From contig JAOUHU010000003.1 of the NCBI GenBank assembly GCA_029884455.1, positions 1-64,000 on the forward strand: a DNA stretch of 64,000 nt, written 5' to 3'. A model generated the notes under the pieces. It did not search any database and was not told where the DNA came from. It saw nothing but the letters and a program-made list of their open reading frames with translations. This document shows positions 43,812-52,541 of this stretch, one piece after another. This DNA comes from Gammaproteobacteria bacterium. Its GTDB lineage: Bacteria > Pseudomonadota > Gammaproteobacteria > Steroidobacterales > Woeseiaceae. Made by a program: the position numbers and the translations under genes. Position 1 is the first letter of the stretch; every line of letters begins with the position of its first letter.

Positions 43812-45013
43812 AATACGACATCATAATCGCCGGTGGCGGCATGATCGGTTCCAGCCTCGCGCTTGCCCTTGCGCCGTTGGCGCTGCGGGTCGCGGTGGTC
43901 GAGGCAGTACCGCGCGCAGCAGCGTTGCAGCCCAGTTTCGACGATCGTTCGACCGCTTTGTCGCGTAGCTCGCAACGCCTGTACGAGGCCCTGGACCTCT
44001 GGGGCGAGGTCGCGGCAGCGGCAACGCCGGTGCGGCGCATTCATGTCTCGGACCAGGGGCGCTTCGGTTTTGCGCACATCGATGCGGCTGAGCAAGGTGT
44101 CGAGGCGCTCGGTTATGTGGTCATCAACCGGGTGCTGGGCGCAACATTGCAGCGGGCGCTGGATCGCATAAGTGGATTGGAGATTATTTGTCCCGCCCAC
44201 ATAAGCAGTGTGCACACCGGACCGCAACAGGCATCGGTGACGGTGCAACAAGCTGACGGCGCGCAACGGGAGTTGGCGGCGCGCCTGCTGGTCGCGGCAG
44301 ATGGCGCACAATCGTCGCTGCGAAGCATGGCCGGCATTGGCGCCAGGGAGACTCGCTACCAACAGCAAGCCATCGTTGGCAACCTGTTGCCCGAAAAGTC
44401 GCTCGAAAATTGTGCCTATGAGCGCTTTACATCGCAGGGGCCGCTGGCGTTGTTACCGCTTGCGGACGGTCGGGCCGGATTTGTCTGGAACGTTGCGGAG
44501 CGCGATGCCGGGCGCATCCTGGCGCTCGACGATCAGGCTTTCCTGGCTGAGCTGCAGGCCGCGTTCGGCAATCGCCTCGGCATGTTTTCACGTGTCGGCG
44601 CGCGTACCGGCTATGCACTGGTATTAAGCAAGGCGACGCGCCTGACAGCGACACGGACTGTGCTGGTCGGTAATGCGGCGCACGGACTGCACCCGGTTGC
44701 GGCGCAGGGCTTTAATCTTGGACTGCGCGATGTCGCAGCGCTCTGCGACTGTATCGCCGACTTTGGCCTCGACCATCCGGAGTTGTTGCGTCATTACGCA
44801 GCCTGGCGCAAGAGCGATCAGTCGAAACTGGTTGGTCTCACCGACGGCCTGGTGCGGCTGTTCGCCAGCAGCAGCGGACCTGTGCGCGCCGCACGCGGCC
44901 TCGGCATGCTGGGATTCGACCTGGTGCCCGGTGTGCGATCGCTGTTTGCGCGGCATACGATGGGACTTGCCGGCCGGCTGCCGCGACTCTCACGAGGCGT
45001 GCCACTGCCATGA
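43808..45013 (+). CDS. ubiH: 2-octaprenyl-6-methoxyphenol hydroxylase UbiH
   Basis: 401 residues. 'IIAGGGMIGSSLALALAPL' binds the FAD ADP part. The second FAD motif is 'LVGNAAHGLHPVAAQGFNLGLRDVA', and Asn instead of Asp after Gly is typical of UbiH. It hydroxylates a ring carbon in ubiquinone synthesis. It has 4-base overlaps with pepP upstream and ubiI downstream. Confidence 0.92.
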   Translation: MKYDIIIAGGGMIGSSLALALAPLALRVAVVEAVPRAAALQPSFDDRSTALSRSSQRLYEALDLWGEVAAAATPVRRIHVSDQGRFGFAHIDAAEQGVEALGYVVINRVLGATLQRALDRISGLEIICPAHISSVHTGPQQASVTVQQADGAQRELAARLLVAADGAQSSLRSMAGIGARETRYQQQAIVGNLLPEKSLENCAYERFTSQGPLALLPLADGRAGFVWNVAERDAGRILALDDQAFLAELQAAFGNRLGMFSRVGARTGYALVLSKATRLTATRTVLVGNAAHGLHPVAAQGFNLGLRDVAALCDCIADFGLDHPELLRHYAAWRKSDQSKLVGLTDGLVRLFASSSGPVRAARGLGMLGFDLVPGVRSLFARHTMGLAGRLPRLSRGVPLP

Positions 45014-46215
45014 ACAAGGCGTTTCATGTGGTTATCGTCGGCGCGGGCGTGGCCGGACTGGTGACCGCGGCATTGCTGATGCAGGGCAAGCAGCGCGAGC
45101 AACTCAAGCTCACGCTGATCGATGCCAACGCGCGGCCACTTTATAGTGCTGCTGACGAGCTGGCGCTGCGCGTATCGGCAATCGCGACCGGGTCCGCCGA
45201 GCTCTTGCAGGCAATTGGTGCGTGGCCGGCTGTGATTGCGGCACGGGCTTGTGCCTACGACCGCATGCTGGTCTGGGACGAGTCCTCGACCGCTGACAGC
45301 AGCGATGCACTCCGCTTCGATGCGGCGGACTTCGCGGTGCCGCAACTCGGGTTTATCGTGGAAAATGCCCTGCTCGTCGACGCCCTGCTCGGCGTCGTCG
45401 GCAGGTATGCGCCAGAGCTGTTTTTTGCATCGCCAATCGCATCGCTCGAGGCCGCAAAAAATGGCCACCTTGTGGTGCTTCGCGATGGCCGCAAGTTAGA
45501 GGCGGACCTTGTGATTGGGGCGGACGGCGCACACTCGGTCGTGCGCGAATGCGCGGGAATCGAAAGCCGTGAATGGGACTATGAGCAATTCGCGTTCGTG
45601 ACGCATCTCCAAGCCGAGCAGCCGCATGCCAACGTCGCCCGACAGCGTTTTCTGTCGAGCGGGCCGCTGGGCATGTTGCCGCTCGCCGATGGACGGATTT
45701 CCGTGGTCTGGTCGACCAGCGAAGCGCAGGCGCAGTGGGCAACAAATGCCGCCGACGACGAACTCGGTGCTGCGCTAAGCATCGCCTCGGACTTCGTGCT
45801 GGGCCGGCTCCGTGTGGCCGGTCCGCGCGGCGTTTTTCCACTGCGCGCGAGGCATGCCGAAGATTACGTCAAGGCCGGTATTGCACTGGTCGGTGATGCC
45901 GCGCACGCTGTGCATCCGCTCGCGGGGCAGGGTGCCAACCTCGGTCTGCAGGACGCTTTCAGCCTTGCAAACGTGATCAGCGCTGCACTTGAGCAGGGCG
46001 AGCACCCGGGGGACCGGCCGGTATTGCGCCGCTATGAGCGCGACCGCGGAGGTGCAAACGCCGCGATGCTGCATTTTATGACTGGTCTGAACCGCCTGTT
46101 TGCGACAGACTCCACACTACTAAAAGAACTGCGCACGACCGGCATGTGGCTGTTCAATCACAGTGGGCCGCTTCGTCAGCGCGTAGTGCATGTCGCCCTG
46201 GGAACCAGGCGCTGA
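45010..46215 (+). CDS. ubiI: UbiI/VisC-type FAD-dependent hydroxylase
   Basis: 401 residues. 'VVIVGAGVAGLVTAALLMQG' is the FAD-binding start, 'LVIGADGAHSVVRE' the DG motif and 'LVGDAAHAVHPLAGQGANLGLQDA' the GD motif in its usual Asp form. This is the paralogous second ubiquinone hydroxylase (C5 in E. coli UbiI). It overlaps ubiH by 4 bases, completing the conserved pair. Confidence 0.92.
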   Translation: MNKAFHVVIVGAGVAGLVTAALLMQGKQREQLKLTLIDANARPLYSAADELALRVSAIATGSAELLQAIGAWPAVIAARACAYDRMLVWDESSTADSSDALRFDAADFAVPQLGFIVENALLVDALLGVVGRYAPELFFASPIASLEAAKNGHLVVLRDGRKLEADLVIGADGAHSVVRECAGIESREWDYEQFAFVTHLQAEQPHANVARQRFLSSGPLGMLPLADGRISVVWSTSEAQAQWATNAADDELGAALSIASDFVLGRLRVAGPRGVFPLRARHAEDYVKAGIALVGDAAHAVHPLAGQGANLGLQDAFSLANVISAALEQGEHPGDRPVLRRYERDRGGANAAMLHFMTGLNRLFATDSTLLKELRTTGMWLFNHSGPLRQRVVHVALGTRR

Positions 46216-46224
46216 CAGGGGGGA

Positions 46225-47748
46225 ATGATGAAGCGCCAATATACTTTTGTTCTGGCGGCCACGCTTGTCGTCGTCGGCCTGTCGGTGTTCGCTTTCCGGT
46301 GGCTGGTGCTCGGGTTCCCGGTTCAGCGCGACCAGGAAACGCCTGTCTGGACTGTCGAATCTGCCATCAGCTTCGACAGCGGACCCGGCTCGATCAAGGT
46401 CAACCTGCACATCCCGACGCTGACGCCGGGTTTTCGCACCCTGAATGAAAACCCGGTATCCCGCGGTTACGGGTTCAGCCTGAACTACGGCACCGGCGGG
46501 CGCGAAGCGCAGTGGGCAATTCGCCGCGCCGACGGACCCCAGACAATCTATTACCGCATCTCGGTGTTTGCCGACGCGACCAGCAAGCAGTCGGATACCA
46601 CGCCGCCGTTTCCGCCGTTGCCGACCATCAACGAACCATTCCGCACCGCCGTCGAGGTAATTGTTGCCGAAGTCAAGGAGCATTCCGCCGATACAGCCTC
46701 GTTTACCTCGGAATTATTGCGCCGCATGAACGACCCGTCACCGGATCCGAACGTCGAGCTACTGCGCTCAGAGGCCAAGACTAATGCCGATTTCGTACAG
46801 ACTGTTACGACCATACTGGCGTATGCACGCTTCCCCGCACGCGCCGTGCATGGCCTGCGACTGGAAGGACGCCAGAGCGATGCACAGATACTGACCTGGC
46901 TCGAGGTGCACGACGGCAACGACTGGCGCTATTTCAATCCTGCTACCGGCGCCGAAAATCTGCCGGCTAACTTCCTGGTCTGGTGGCGCGGCAATGAACC
47001 GCTTGTCTATGTTGAAGGCGGCAGCAATGTAAAGGTCAGTTTTGCCGTGCAGGATTACAATCTCGACACGGTGGCAATTGCGAGCTCCCAAGCCGAACAG
47101 CGCGGCGTCAGTTTGAGCGATTTCTCCCTCTACAGCCTGCCGATTCAAACCCAGGCAGTCTACAGCGTGTTGTTGATGATTCCGGTCGGCGCGCTCGTTA
47201 TGGTGTTTTTGCGCAACTTCATCGGCATCGAAACCTTCGGCACGTTCATGCCGGTGTTGATTGCACTGGCTTTTCGCGAGACCAAACTGTTCTGGGGTGT
47301 AGTGCTGTTTTGCCTGCTGATCGCGCTCGGCCTGAGCATCCGCTTCCTGCTTGAGCGACTGCGGCTGCTGCTCGTGCCACGACTCAGTGCGGTGCTCATC
47401 GTGGTAGTGATGCTGATGCTGCTGATCAGTCTCTTGTCGAATCGCCTCGGTACGGAAACCGGACTGTCGGTTGCGCTGTTTCCGATGGTTATCGTCGCTA
47501 TGACAATTGAGCGCATGTCGGTACTTTGGGAGGAGCGCGGCGCCATGGATGCGATTCGCGCCGGTCTCGGCAGCCTGCTGGTCGCAGTTGCCGCCTACAT
47601 ATGCATGGGCCTTTCGTGGCTCGAACACCTGATCTTCACCTTCCCTGAGCTGTTGCTGGTGGCTCTGGCGCTGGTCGTTATGGCCGGCAGGTATACCGGC
47701 TACCGCCTGCTCGAATTGCGACGTTTCCGGGCACTGGCGGATAGTTGA
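46225..47748 (+). CDS. 7TM protein with inactive transglutaminase domain
   Basis: 507 residues. An N-terminal helix anchors a periplasmic region (30-305) that contains a transglutaminase-like fold ('AYARFPARAVHGLRLEGRQSDAQ' and 'WLEVHDGNDWRYFNPATG'). The catalytic Cys expected before the first segment is not seen. From about residue 310 seven helices follow ('AVYSVLLMIPVGALVMVFLRNF' onward). The architecture is known as inactive transglutaminase fused to 7TM. The next gene, a RimK-like ligase, starts at its stop codon, the standard pairing for the family. Confidence 0.9.
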   Translation: MMKRQYTFVLAATLVVVGLSVFAFRWLVLGFPVQRDQETPVWTVESAISFDSGPGSIKVNLHIPTLTPGFRTLNENPVSRGYGFSLNYGTGGREAQWAIRRADGPQTIYYRISVFADATSKQSDTTPPFPPLPTINEPFRTAVEVIVAEVKEHSADTASFTSELLRRMNDPSPDPNVELLRSEAKTNADFVQTVTTILAYARFPARAVHGLRLEGRQSDAQILTWLEVHDGNDWRYFNPATGAENLPANFLVWWRGNEPLVYVEGGSNVKVSFAVQDYNLDTVAIASSQAEQRGVSLSDFSLYSLPIQTQAVYSVLLMIPVGALVMVFLRNFIGIETFGTFMPVLIALAFRETKLFWGVVLFCLLIALGLSIRFLLERLRLLLVPRLSAVLIVVVMLMLLISLLSNRLGTETGLSVALFPMVIVAMTIERMSVLWEERGAMDAIRAGLGSLLVAVAAYICMGLSWLEHLIFTFPELLLVALALVVMAGRYTGYRLLELRRFRALADS

Positions 47749-48722
47749 TGTTCGCGCTGGCGAGAAAATTGCACCAGGCGGGCGTGCTCGGCCTGAACGA
47801 GCGCAATGCCAATTTCATCTCGCGACTGAATCCGCGGCAGCTATATCCGCTTGTCGACGACAAGGTGCTCACCAAGGAAATCGCTATTGCAGCTGGCATG
47901 CCAGTGCCCGAGCTTTACGGCGTGATTGACAGTCAGCATGAGGCCGAGACTTTCGCTGAGCTGGTTGCGGAGCATGAAAAATTTGTAATCAAGCCAGCCC
48001 AGGGCAGTGGCGGCGACGGCATCCTTGTGATCACCGGGCGCAGCCAGCGACGACGTGACTCTTTCTGGCTGTCTAGCGGCCTGATGATCACGGAATCCGA
48101 GATTGCGCATCACATTTCCAATATTGTCAGCGGCCAATACAGCCTGAGCGGTAACCCGGACAAAGCGCTGATCGAGTACTGCGTGCAGTTCGACCCGGTG
48201 TTTGCTGCCGTAAGTTACCAGGGCGTGCCAGATGTCCGCGTCATTGTCTACCGCGGTTACCCGGCAATGGCCATGGTCCGGCTGCCGACGCGCGCATCCG
48301 ACGGCAAGGCCAACCTGCACCAGGGCGCCGTTGGTGCTGGCGTCGACATCAGCCTCGGCGAAACTCTCTCCGGGGTACTGTCCAACGGTCTTGTCGAGGA
48401 CCATCCGGAAACGGGAGCGCTGATCGCCGGCCTGCGCATCCCGCACTGGGATTTCATCCTGCAGTCATCAGCGCGTGGTTACGAGGTTACCGGCCTCGGC
48501 TATCTTGGCGTGGACATGGTGATTGACAGTCAGCTTGGCCCGTTGATGCTGGAGATGAATGCGCGACCGGGGCTCAATATCCAGATCGCCAATCGCGCCG
48601 GCCTGCGCCCGCGCCTTGCCCGCATCGACCAGATTTACGACGCCAGCGCCGGTCCGGAAGAGCGCGCCCGCATTGCCAGGCGTGAGTTCCCGGCCAACAA
48701 ACAAACCTCGATCGAATTTTGA
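47748..48722 (+). CDS. Alpha-L-glutamate ligase-like (RimK-related ATP-grasp) protein
   Basis: About 324 residues from the ATG at 47748, which shares its A with the upstream stop (TGATG). 'EKFVIKPAQGSGGDGILVI' is the ATP-grasp lysine loop, 'DVRVIVYRGYPAMAMVRLPT' the middle strand, and 'LGYLGVDMVIDSQLGPLMLEMNARPGLNIQIAN' the metal ligands. The family adds an amino acid to a carboxylate of a peptide or protein. Coupling with the 7TM gene suggests a membrane-linked modification system with unknown substrate. Confidence 0.9.
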   Translation: MFALARKLHQAGVLGLNERNANFISRLNPRQLYPLVDDKVLTKEIAIAAGMPVPELYGVIDSQHEAETFAELVAEHEKFVIKPAQGSGGDGILVITGRSQRRRDSFWLSSGLMITESEIAHHISNIVSGQYSLSGNPDKALIEYCVQFDPVFAAVSYQGVPDVRVIVYRGYPAMAMVRLPTRASDGKANLHQGAVGAGVDISLGETLSGVLSNGLVEDHPETGALIAGLRIPHWDFILQSSARGYEVTGLGYLGVDMVIDSQLGPLMLEMNARPGLNIQIANRAGLRPRLARIDQIYDASAGPEERARIARREFPANKQTSIEF

Positions 48723-48782
48723 TTTGCCTGCGGAGCGAGTAAACTTTGCGGCAGTTATCTCCTGCCTTGAGGATACCCTGTA

Positions 48783-50102
48783 ATGAGCGCGGTGCGACCG
48801 GACAAATCCAGCAAATCGACCATGAATAATGCGGATTGGGCTGCGCGCAAAGCGGCGGCATTTGCGCGCGGACAAGGCCAGGTGGCATCCATATTTGTCG
48901 ACCGGGCGCGCAATGCCGAACTCTGGGATATCGAAGGCAATCGCTATGTGGATTTGGCGATGGGCATTGCCGTCTGCAACACTGGTCACAGTCATCCCGC
49001 CGTGGTCGCAGCGGTCAAAGAGCAAATTGAGCGTTTCAGTCACACCTGCGTCATGGTCGCGCCGTACGACACTGCGGTGCGTCTTGCGGAAGCGTTGAAC
49101 GCGCTGGCGCCCGGCGACTCGGCAAAGAAAACAATTTTTGTCACGACCGGCGCCGAGGCCGTCGAGAACGCGGTAAAAATCGCGCGCGCACACACGGGTC
49201 GCCCCGGTGTTATCGCGTTCAATGGCGGTTTCCACGGACGCACGCTATTGGCGATGGGTCTGACCGGAAAAGTTGCACCTTACAAGTCCTTGTTCGGGCC
49301 GTTCCCGGGCAGCGTCTTCCATGCGCCGTTCCCGATCCCGTTTCATGGCGTGTCGGTAGAGGATTCGCTCAAGGCTCTGAATACCTTGCTCAAGGTCGAT
49401 ATCGCACCCGCGGATGTTGCTGCGATTATTGTCGAGCCGGTGCAGGGCGAGGGTGGTTTTTACCCGGCGCCGAACGAATTCATGCGCGCCTTGCGCGAGC
49501 TTTGCGATGCGCACGGCATCGTATTTATCGCTGACGAGATCCAGACCGGTTTCGGGCGCACCGGCAAATTCTTTGCCTCGGAACACGCCGGGGTCGAGCC
49601 GGACCTGATCACGACGGCGAAGGGGATTGCCGGCGGTTACCCGCTGGCCGCGGTGGTCGGCAAGGCCGCGATCATGGATGCACCCTTGCCTGGCGGACTC
49701 GGCGGCACCTACGCGGGATCGCCGGTCGGTTGTGCGGCAGCGCTTGCGGTCGTCGACGTGATCGAGCAGGAAGGGCTGGTTGAGCGTGCTGCCGCCATCG
49801 GCAAGCGTGCGAAGACGAAACTGCAGGCATTGCAAAAGCTATACCCGCAGGTAATCGGCGAGGTTCGGGCAGATCGCGGCGCAATGATCGCGATCGAGCT
49901 GGTGAAGAACGGTGATGCAGCACAACCGGATGCGGACCTGACCAAGGCACTCACCGGTCTCGCGCCACAGAAGGGCCTGATCCTCCTGTCCTGCGGTGTG
50001 AACAGCAATGTCATCCGCCTGCTGCCGCCGCTGACCATTACCGACGACACGCTCGATGAAGGCCTGGCTATCCTGGCCGACTGCCTCAAGGCACTGCTTT
50101 AA
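48783..50102 (+). CDS. gabT: 4-aminobutyrate aminotransferase
   Basis: 439 residues, fold type I PLP enzyme. '[36 protein letters not shown]' and '[26 protein letters not shown]' are class III aminotransferase signatures, and Lys in '[15 protein letters not shown]' holds PLP. The sequence fits GabT, moving the amino group of GABA (or another omega-amino acid) to 2-oxoglutarate. A GAGG site precedes the ATG. No neighbouring gabD is seen. Confidence 0.88.
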   Translation: MSAVRPDKSSKSTMNNADWAARKAAAFARGQGQVASIFVDRARNAELWDIEGNRYVDLAMGIAVCNTGHSHPAVVAAVKEQIERFSHTCVMVAPYDTAVRLAEALNALAPGDSAKKTIFVTTGAEAVENAVKIARAHTGRPGVIAFNGGFHGRTLLAMGLTGKVAPYKSLFGPFPGSVFHAPFPIPFHGVSVEDSLKALNTLLKVDIAPADVAAIIVEPVQGEGGFYPAPNEFMRALRELCDAHGIVFIADEIQTGFGRTGKFFASEHAGVEPDLITTAKGIAGGYPLAAVVGKAAIMDAPLPGGLGGTYAGSPVGCAAALAVVDVIEQEGLVERAAAIGKRAKTKLQALQKLYPQVIGEVRADRGAMIAIELVKNGDAAQPDADLTKALTGLAPQKGLILLSCGVNSNVIRLLPPLTITDDTLDEGLAILADCLKALL

Positions 50103-50136
50103 AAGCCGTGGCAGGCCGCCATGCGGGCGACCCGGG

Positions 50137-51435
50137 TCACTGGCAGCAGCAGTTACCACCCGGGGTCGGAAATACTGTCGCCAGCCCGCCGCCCTGTGTG
50201 CGGAGATTGGTGGTCTGCCCCTGGTAAAGCCTTGCCGATAGCTGCTGAATCCGGCCCTCGTAGGTGATGCAGCGAATGTCCAGCTTGAGCGACTCCTTCT
50301 TGCCGCCAATCAACAGTTGGCGTTCGCTCGGAGGGACCATGGCCTGGGCGATGTAGTCGGCGTGGATGATGTCGTGCCAAACCCTTTTGGTGAGCTTGGC
50401 ACCGCGGTAGGCTCCGCGGCTGCCGTAGCCGGTCGCGGGTTTGAAAAAATAACGTTTGCGATTCGACCAGAGTTGCGCCGCGTTGCCGGGTGTCACCGCA
50501 AGCGTTTCCGGCAGCGAGTGACCTAGCGTTGCGATCGTGTCCTCGTCGATGCCGAATGCCCTAAGCCGGTCGGCATCAGAAAGCAATGGCAGATTGCGCT
50601 TGTCGGCATACAACGCGTAATGCAAGGGCGAGGGCGTAAGCACCGCGAGGCCCCGCTGCCAGGCGGCCCGCAGCGTGGCGGATTCCTGCTCCAGCAGGTA
50701 GAAGTCGGTAAGCCGGTTGTAGACCAGATCGATGGCTCGCCCGTGCGCGCACAGCAAGTCGCCGTCGATGACCAGATCCCGGGCATCGACGATGACAGTG
50801 TCAATTCCGTGTCGTGCGAACAGCGACTGAAACAGCAGGAACTCCGGATACAGGAACTGTGCGGGCGGGTCCCTGTCGACGATGGCGATGCTCCGCAATT
50901 CCCGGTCCGGACGTTGTGACGACCATTCCTTTCGAAACATTGCGATCAGCTCGTTTTCGGCGGCCGCGAAGTCGGTTTTGCCGCCAAAAAACGTAACGAC
51001 TTCTTCGCAACAGGCCTGTTGGGCCGCGGCGAGGTACAGGTTGAGCAGTACCGCACCTGCATTGGTGTTGATCTCGATCAGCTGCGGACCGTCCGCGCCG
51101 AGGTGAAAATCGTAGGCAAAAAATACACCACTGGGCCCAAGGTCCTGCAACATTGGTACGGCGGCGGCTGCCAGCACAGCTTGTCGATAGGCGCTGTGTT
51201 TGACGACCGTTTCCACTGCCTGAATGAGTCGCTCCATTGCATGCAGGTGCTCGTGTCCGAGAAAGACCGGCGACATCGCGAACAGGTGGCTGTTCGCGTC
51301 CAGCAACTTTTCCGGCACGCCGGAATCCCGGAGATCGGCACTCAGCCTGTCGCGGAGCGCCTGGCGGTTGACGCCGATACAGTAGCAATCCCGGTTCAGG
51401 GCGTCTGCGATGCTGTTCCCCATTGTGGTACTCAT
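50137..51435 (-). CDS. ATP-grasp-like protein of unknown function with Cys-rich tail
   Basis: 432 residues from ATG 51435, which overlaps the upstream stop as TGATG. The middle contains 'GVFFAYDFHLGADGPQLIEINTNAGAVLLN', which resembles the metal-binding end of ATP-grasp folds. The C-terminal third contains 'NRKRYFFKPATGYGSRGAYRG' (lysine loop) and 'TNLRTQGGGLATVF'. The order, with the metal-ligand strand ahead of the lysine loop, suggests a permuted ATP-grasp. It ends in G-N-C-C-C-Q, three adjacent cysteines. Substrate unknown; co-translated with an ASCH-domain gene. Confidence 0.7.
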   Translation of the reverse strand: MSTTMGNSIADALNRDCYCIGVNRQALRDRLSADLRDSGVPEKLLDANSHLFAMSPVFLGHEHLHAMERLIQAVETVVKHSAYRQAVLAAAAVPMLQDLGPSGVFFAYDFHLGADGPQLIEINTNAGAVLLNLYLAAAQQACCEEVVTFFGGKTDFAAAENELIAMFRKEWSSQRPDRELRSIAIVDRDPPAQFLYPEFLLFQSLFARHGIDTVIVDARDLVIDGDLLCAHGRAIDLVYNRLTDFYLLEQESATLRAAWQRGLAVLTPSPLHYALYADKRNLPLLSDADRLRAFGIDEDTIATLGHSLPETLAVTPGNAAQLWSNRKRYFFKPATGYGSRGAYRGAKLTKRVWHDIIHADYIAQAMVPPSERQLLIGGKKESLKLDIRCITYEGRIQQLSARLYQGQTTNLRTQGGGLATVFPTPGGNCCCQ

Positions 51436-51851
51436 CAAAACTCGTGGACCAGCCTGAAGCGTTCGCAAACGAGCATCATTTCTGGGTCAAAACCGCCGGT
51501 TCGCTCGAAGTACTTTTGATGATCGCGCCGCCACCCATGCAGATCATCATGCTCTCCCTCGGCAAGTGCAAAGCTCTCGTCAACATCGCAAAAACGCTTT
51601 TCTGTGACCTCAGTCGTTTCAATGAGCAAGGCTGGCGTGCCGTCCCAGTTCAGTGCCACGTCCCGACGCCCAACGACCGGCATGTGCTCCTTGCCGGCAG
51701 CGAATTTTCGCAGTGCCTCACAGGTTGCGGTTTTTCGGCCTGACCTGACCAGATGCAGCAACTTAGTGCACAGGTCTACGTTGTCACCAAAGGTAAATGT
51801 GACCAGTCCGGTAAGGCCTGCGTTTGCGTCGCTTGTATTCATCGTCGGCAA
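51435..51851 (-). CDS. ASCH-domain protein
   Basis: 138 residues. 'VTFTFGDNVDLCTKLLHLVRSGRKTATCEALRKF' is the ASCH start, with the conserved GRKT-T loop, and 'VALNWDGTPALLIETTEVTEKRFCDVDESFALAEGEHDDLHGW' the characteristic second part. ASCH domains bind RNA or modified nucleosides and some hydrolyse N4-acetylcytidine. An alternative start lies at 51842. It is directly coupled to the ATP-grasp-like gene. Confidence 0.87.
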   Translation of the reverse strand: MPTMNTSDANAGLTGLVTFTFGDNVDLCTKLLHLVRSGRKTATCEALRKFAAGKEHMPVVGRRDVALNWDGTPALLIETTEVTEKRFCDVDESFALAEGEHDDLHGWRRDHQKYFERTGGFDPEMMLVCERFRLVHEF

Positions 51852-51990
51852 GAGTGGGTCGCTACTGCTATGGCCAGAGCACTCAATACTAGCACTGGGG
51901 AGCGACTGCTATCGGTCGCATTTCCGCCATATTTATCGCTATGATTGTGGAGTGTGTCGCATGACTGTCAGCCGATTTCCGGAGGAATAA

Positions 51991-52488
51991 ATGGACATAA
52001 GTAGACGCCGCGTTCCATATAGCCTGGTGTTAGTGCTGCTATGGGCCGTTACAACTTTTGCTTCGGAAATAGATGAGGTGGCAATTCGGGAAGTCCAGAC
52101 GCAACAAGCAGCGGCCTGGAACGCGCATGACGCAGTGGCATATGCGAACCTTTTTACCGACGACGGTGACGTAGTAAACGTTCTCGGCTGGTGGTGGCGG
52201 GGGCGTTCCGAGATTCAGGGCAAACTGTCGGCTGCATTCGCGTGGGTATTCCTGGACAGCAAACTTACGATAACCGAGGTGCACACGCGCTTTATCGATG
52301 CTTCGACTGCGATCGCGCACGTTCGCTGGATTTTGGACGGCGCCAAGGTGCCACCCGGAGCGCCGGCGCCGCCACGAGAAGGCATCCAGATCCAGGTCTT
52401 GCGGAAGATAGACGGGGCATGGCTAATTGCGAGCTTCCAGAATACGAATAGTGTTCCTGAGACCCCCTTTCCGCAGGCACCGCCATAG
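51991..52488 (+). CDS. Secreted SgcJ/EcaC (SnoaL/DUF4440)-like protein
   Basis: 165 residues with a signal peptide (SLVLVLLWAVTTFA) and one SnoaL-like domain: 'QAAAWNAHDAVAYANLFTDDGDVVNVLGWWWRGRSEI', 'IAHVRWILDG', then 'IQIQVLRKIDGAWLIASFQNT'. It is the same family type as the gene at 9543 but not closely similar. A GGAGGA site precedes the ATG. Activity unknown. Confidence 0.85.
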   Translation: MDISRRRVPYSLVLVLLWAVTTFASEIDEVAIREVQTQQAAAWNAHDAVAYANLFTDDGDVVNVLGWWWRGRSEIQGKLSAAFAWVFLDSKLTITEVHTRFIDASTAIAHVRWILDGAKVPPGAPAPPREGIQIQVLRKIDGAWLIASFQNTNSVPETPFPQAPP

Positions 52489-52541
52489 CGCCTCGGACAT
52501 GTGGCGGTTGCCGGGGGCGTCGCCGCCGACAGATCGGCCTG

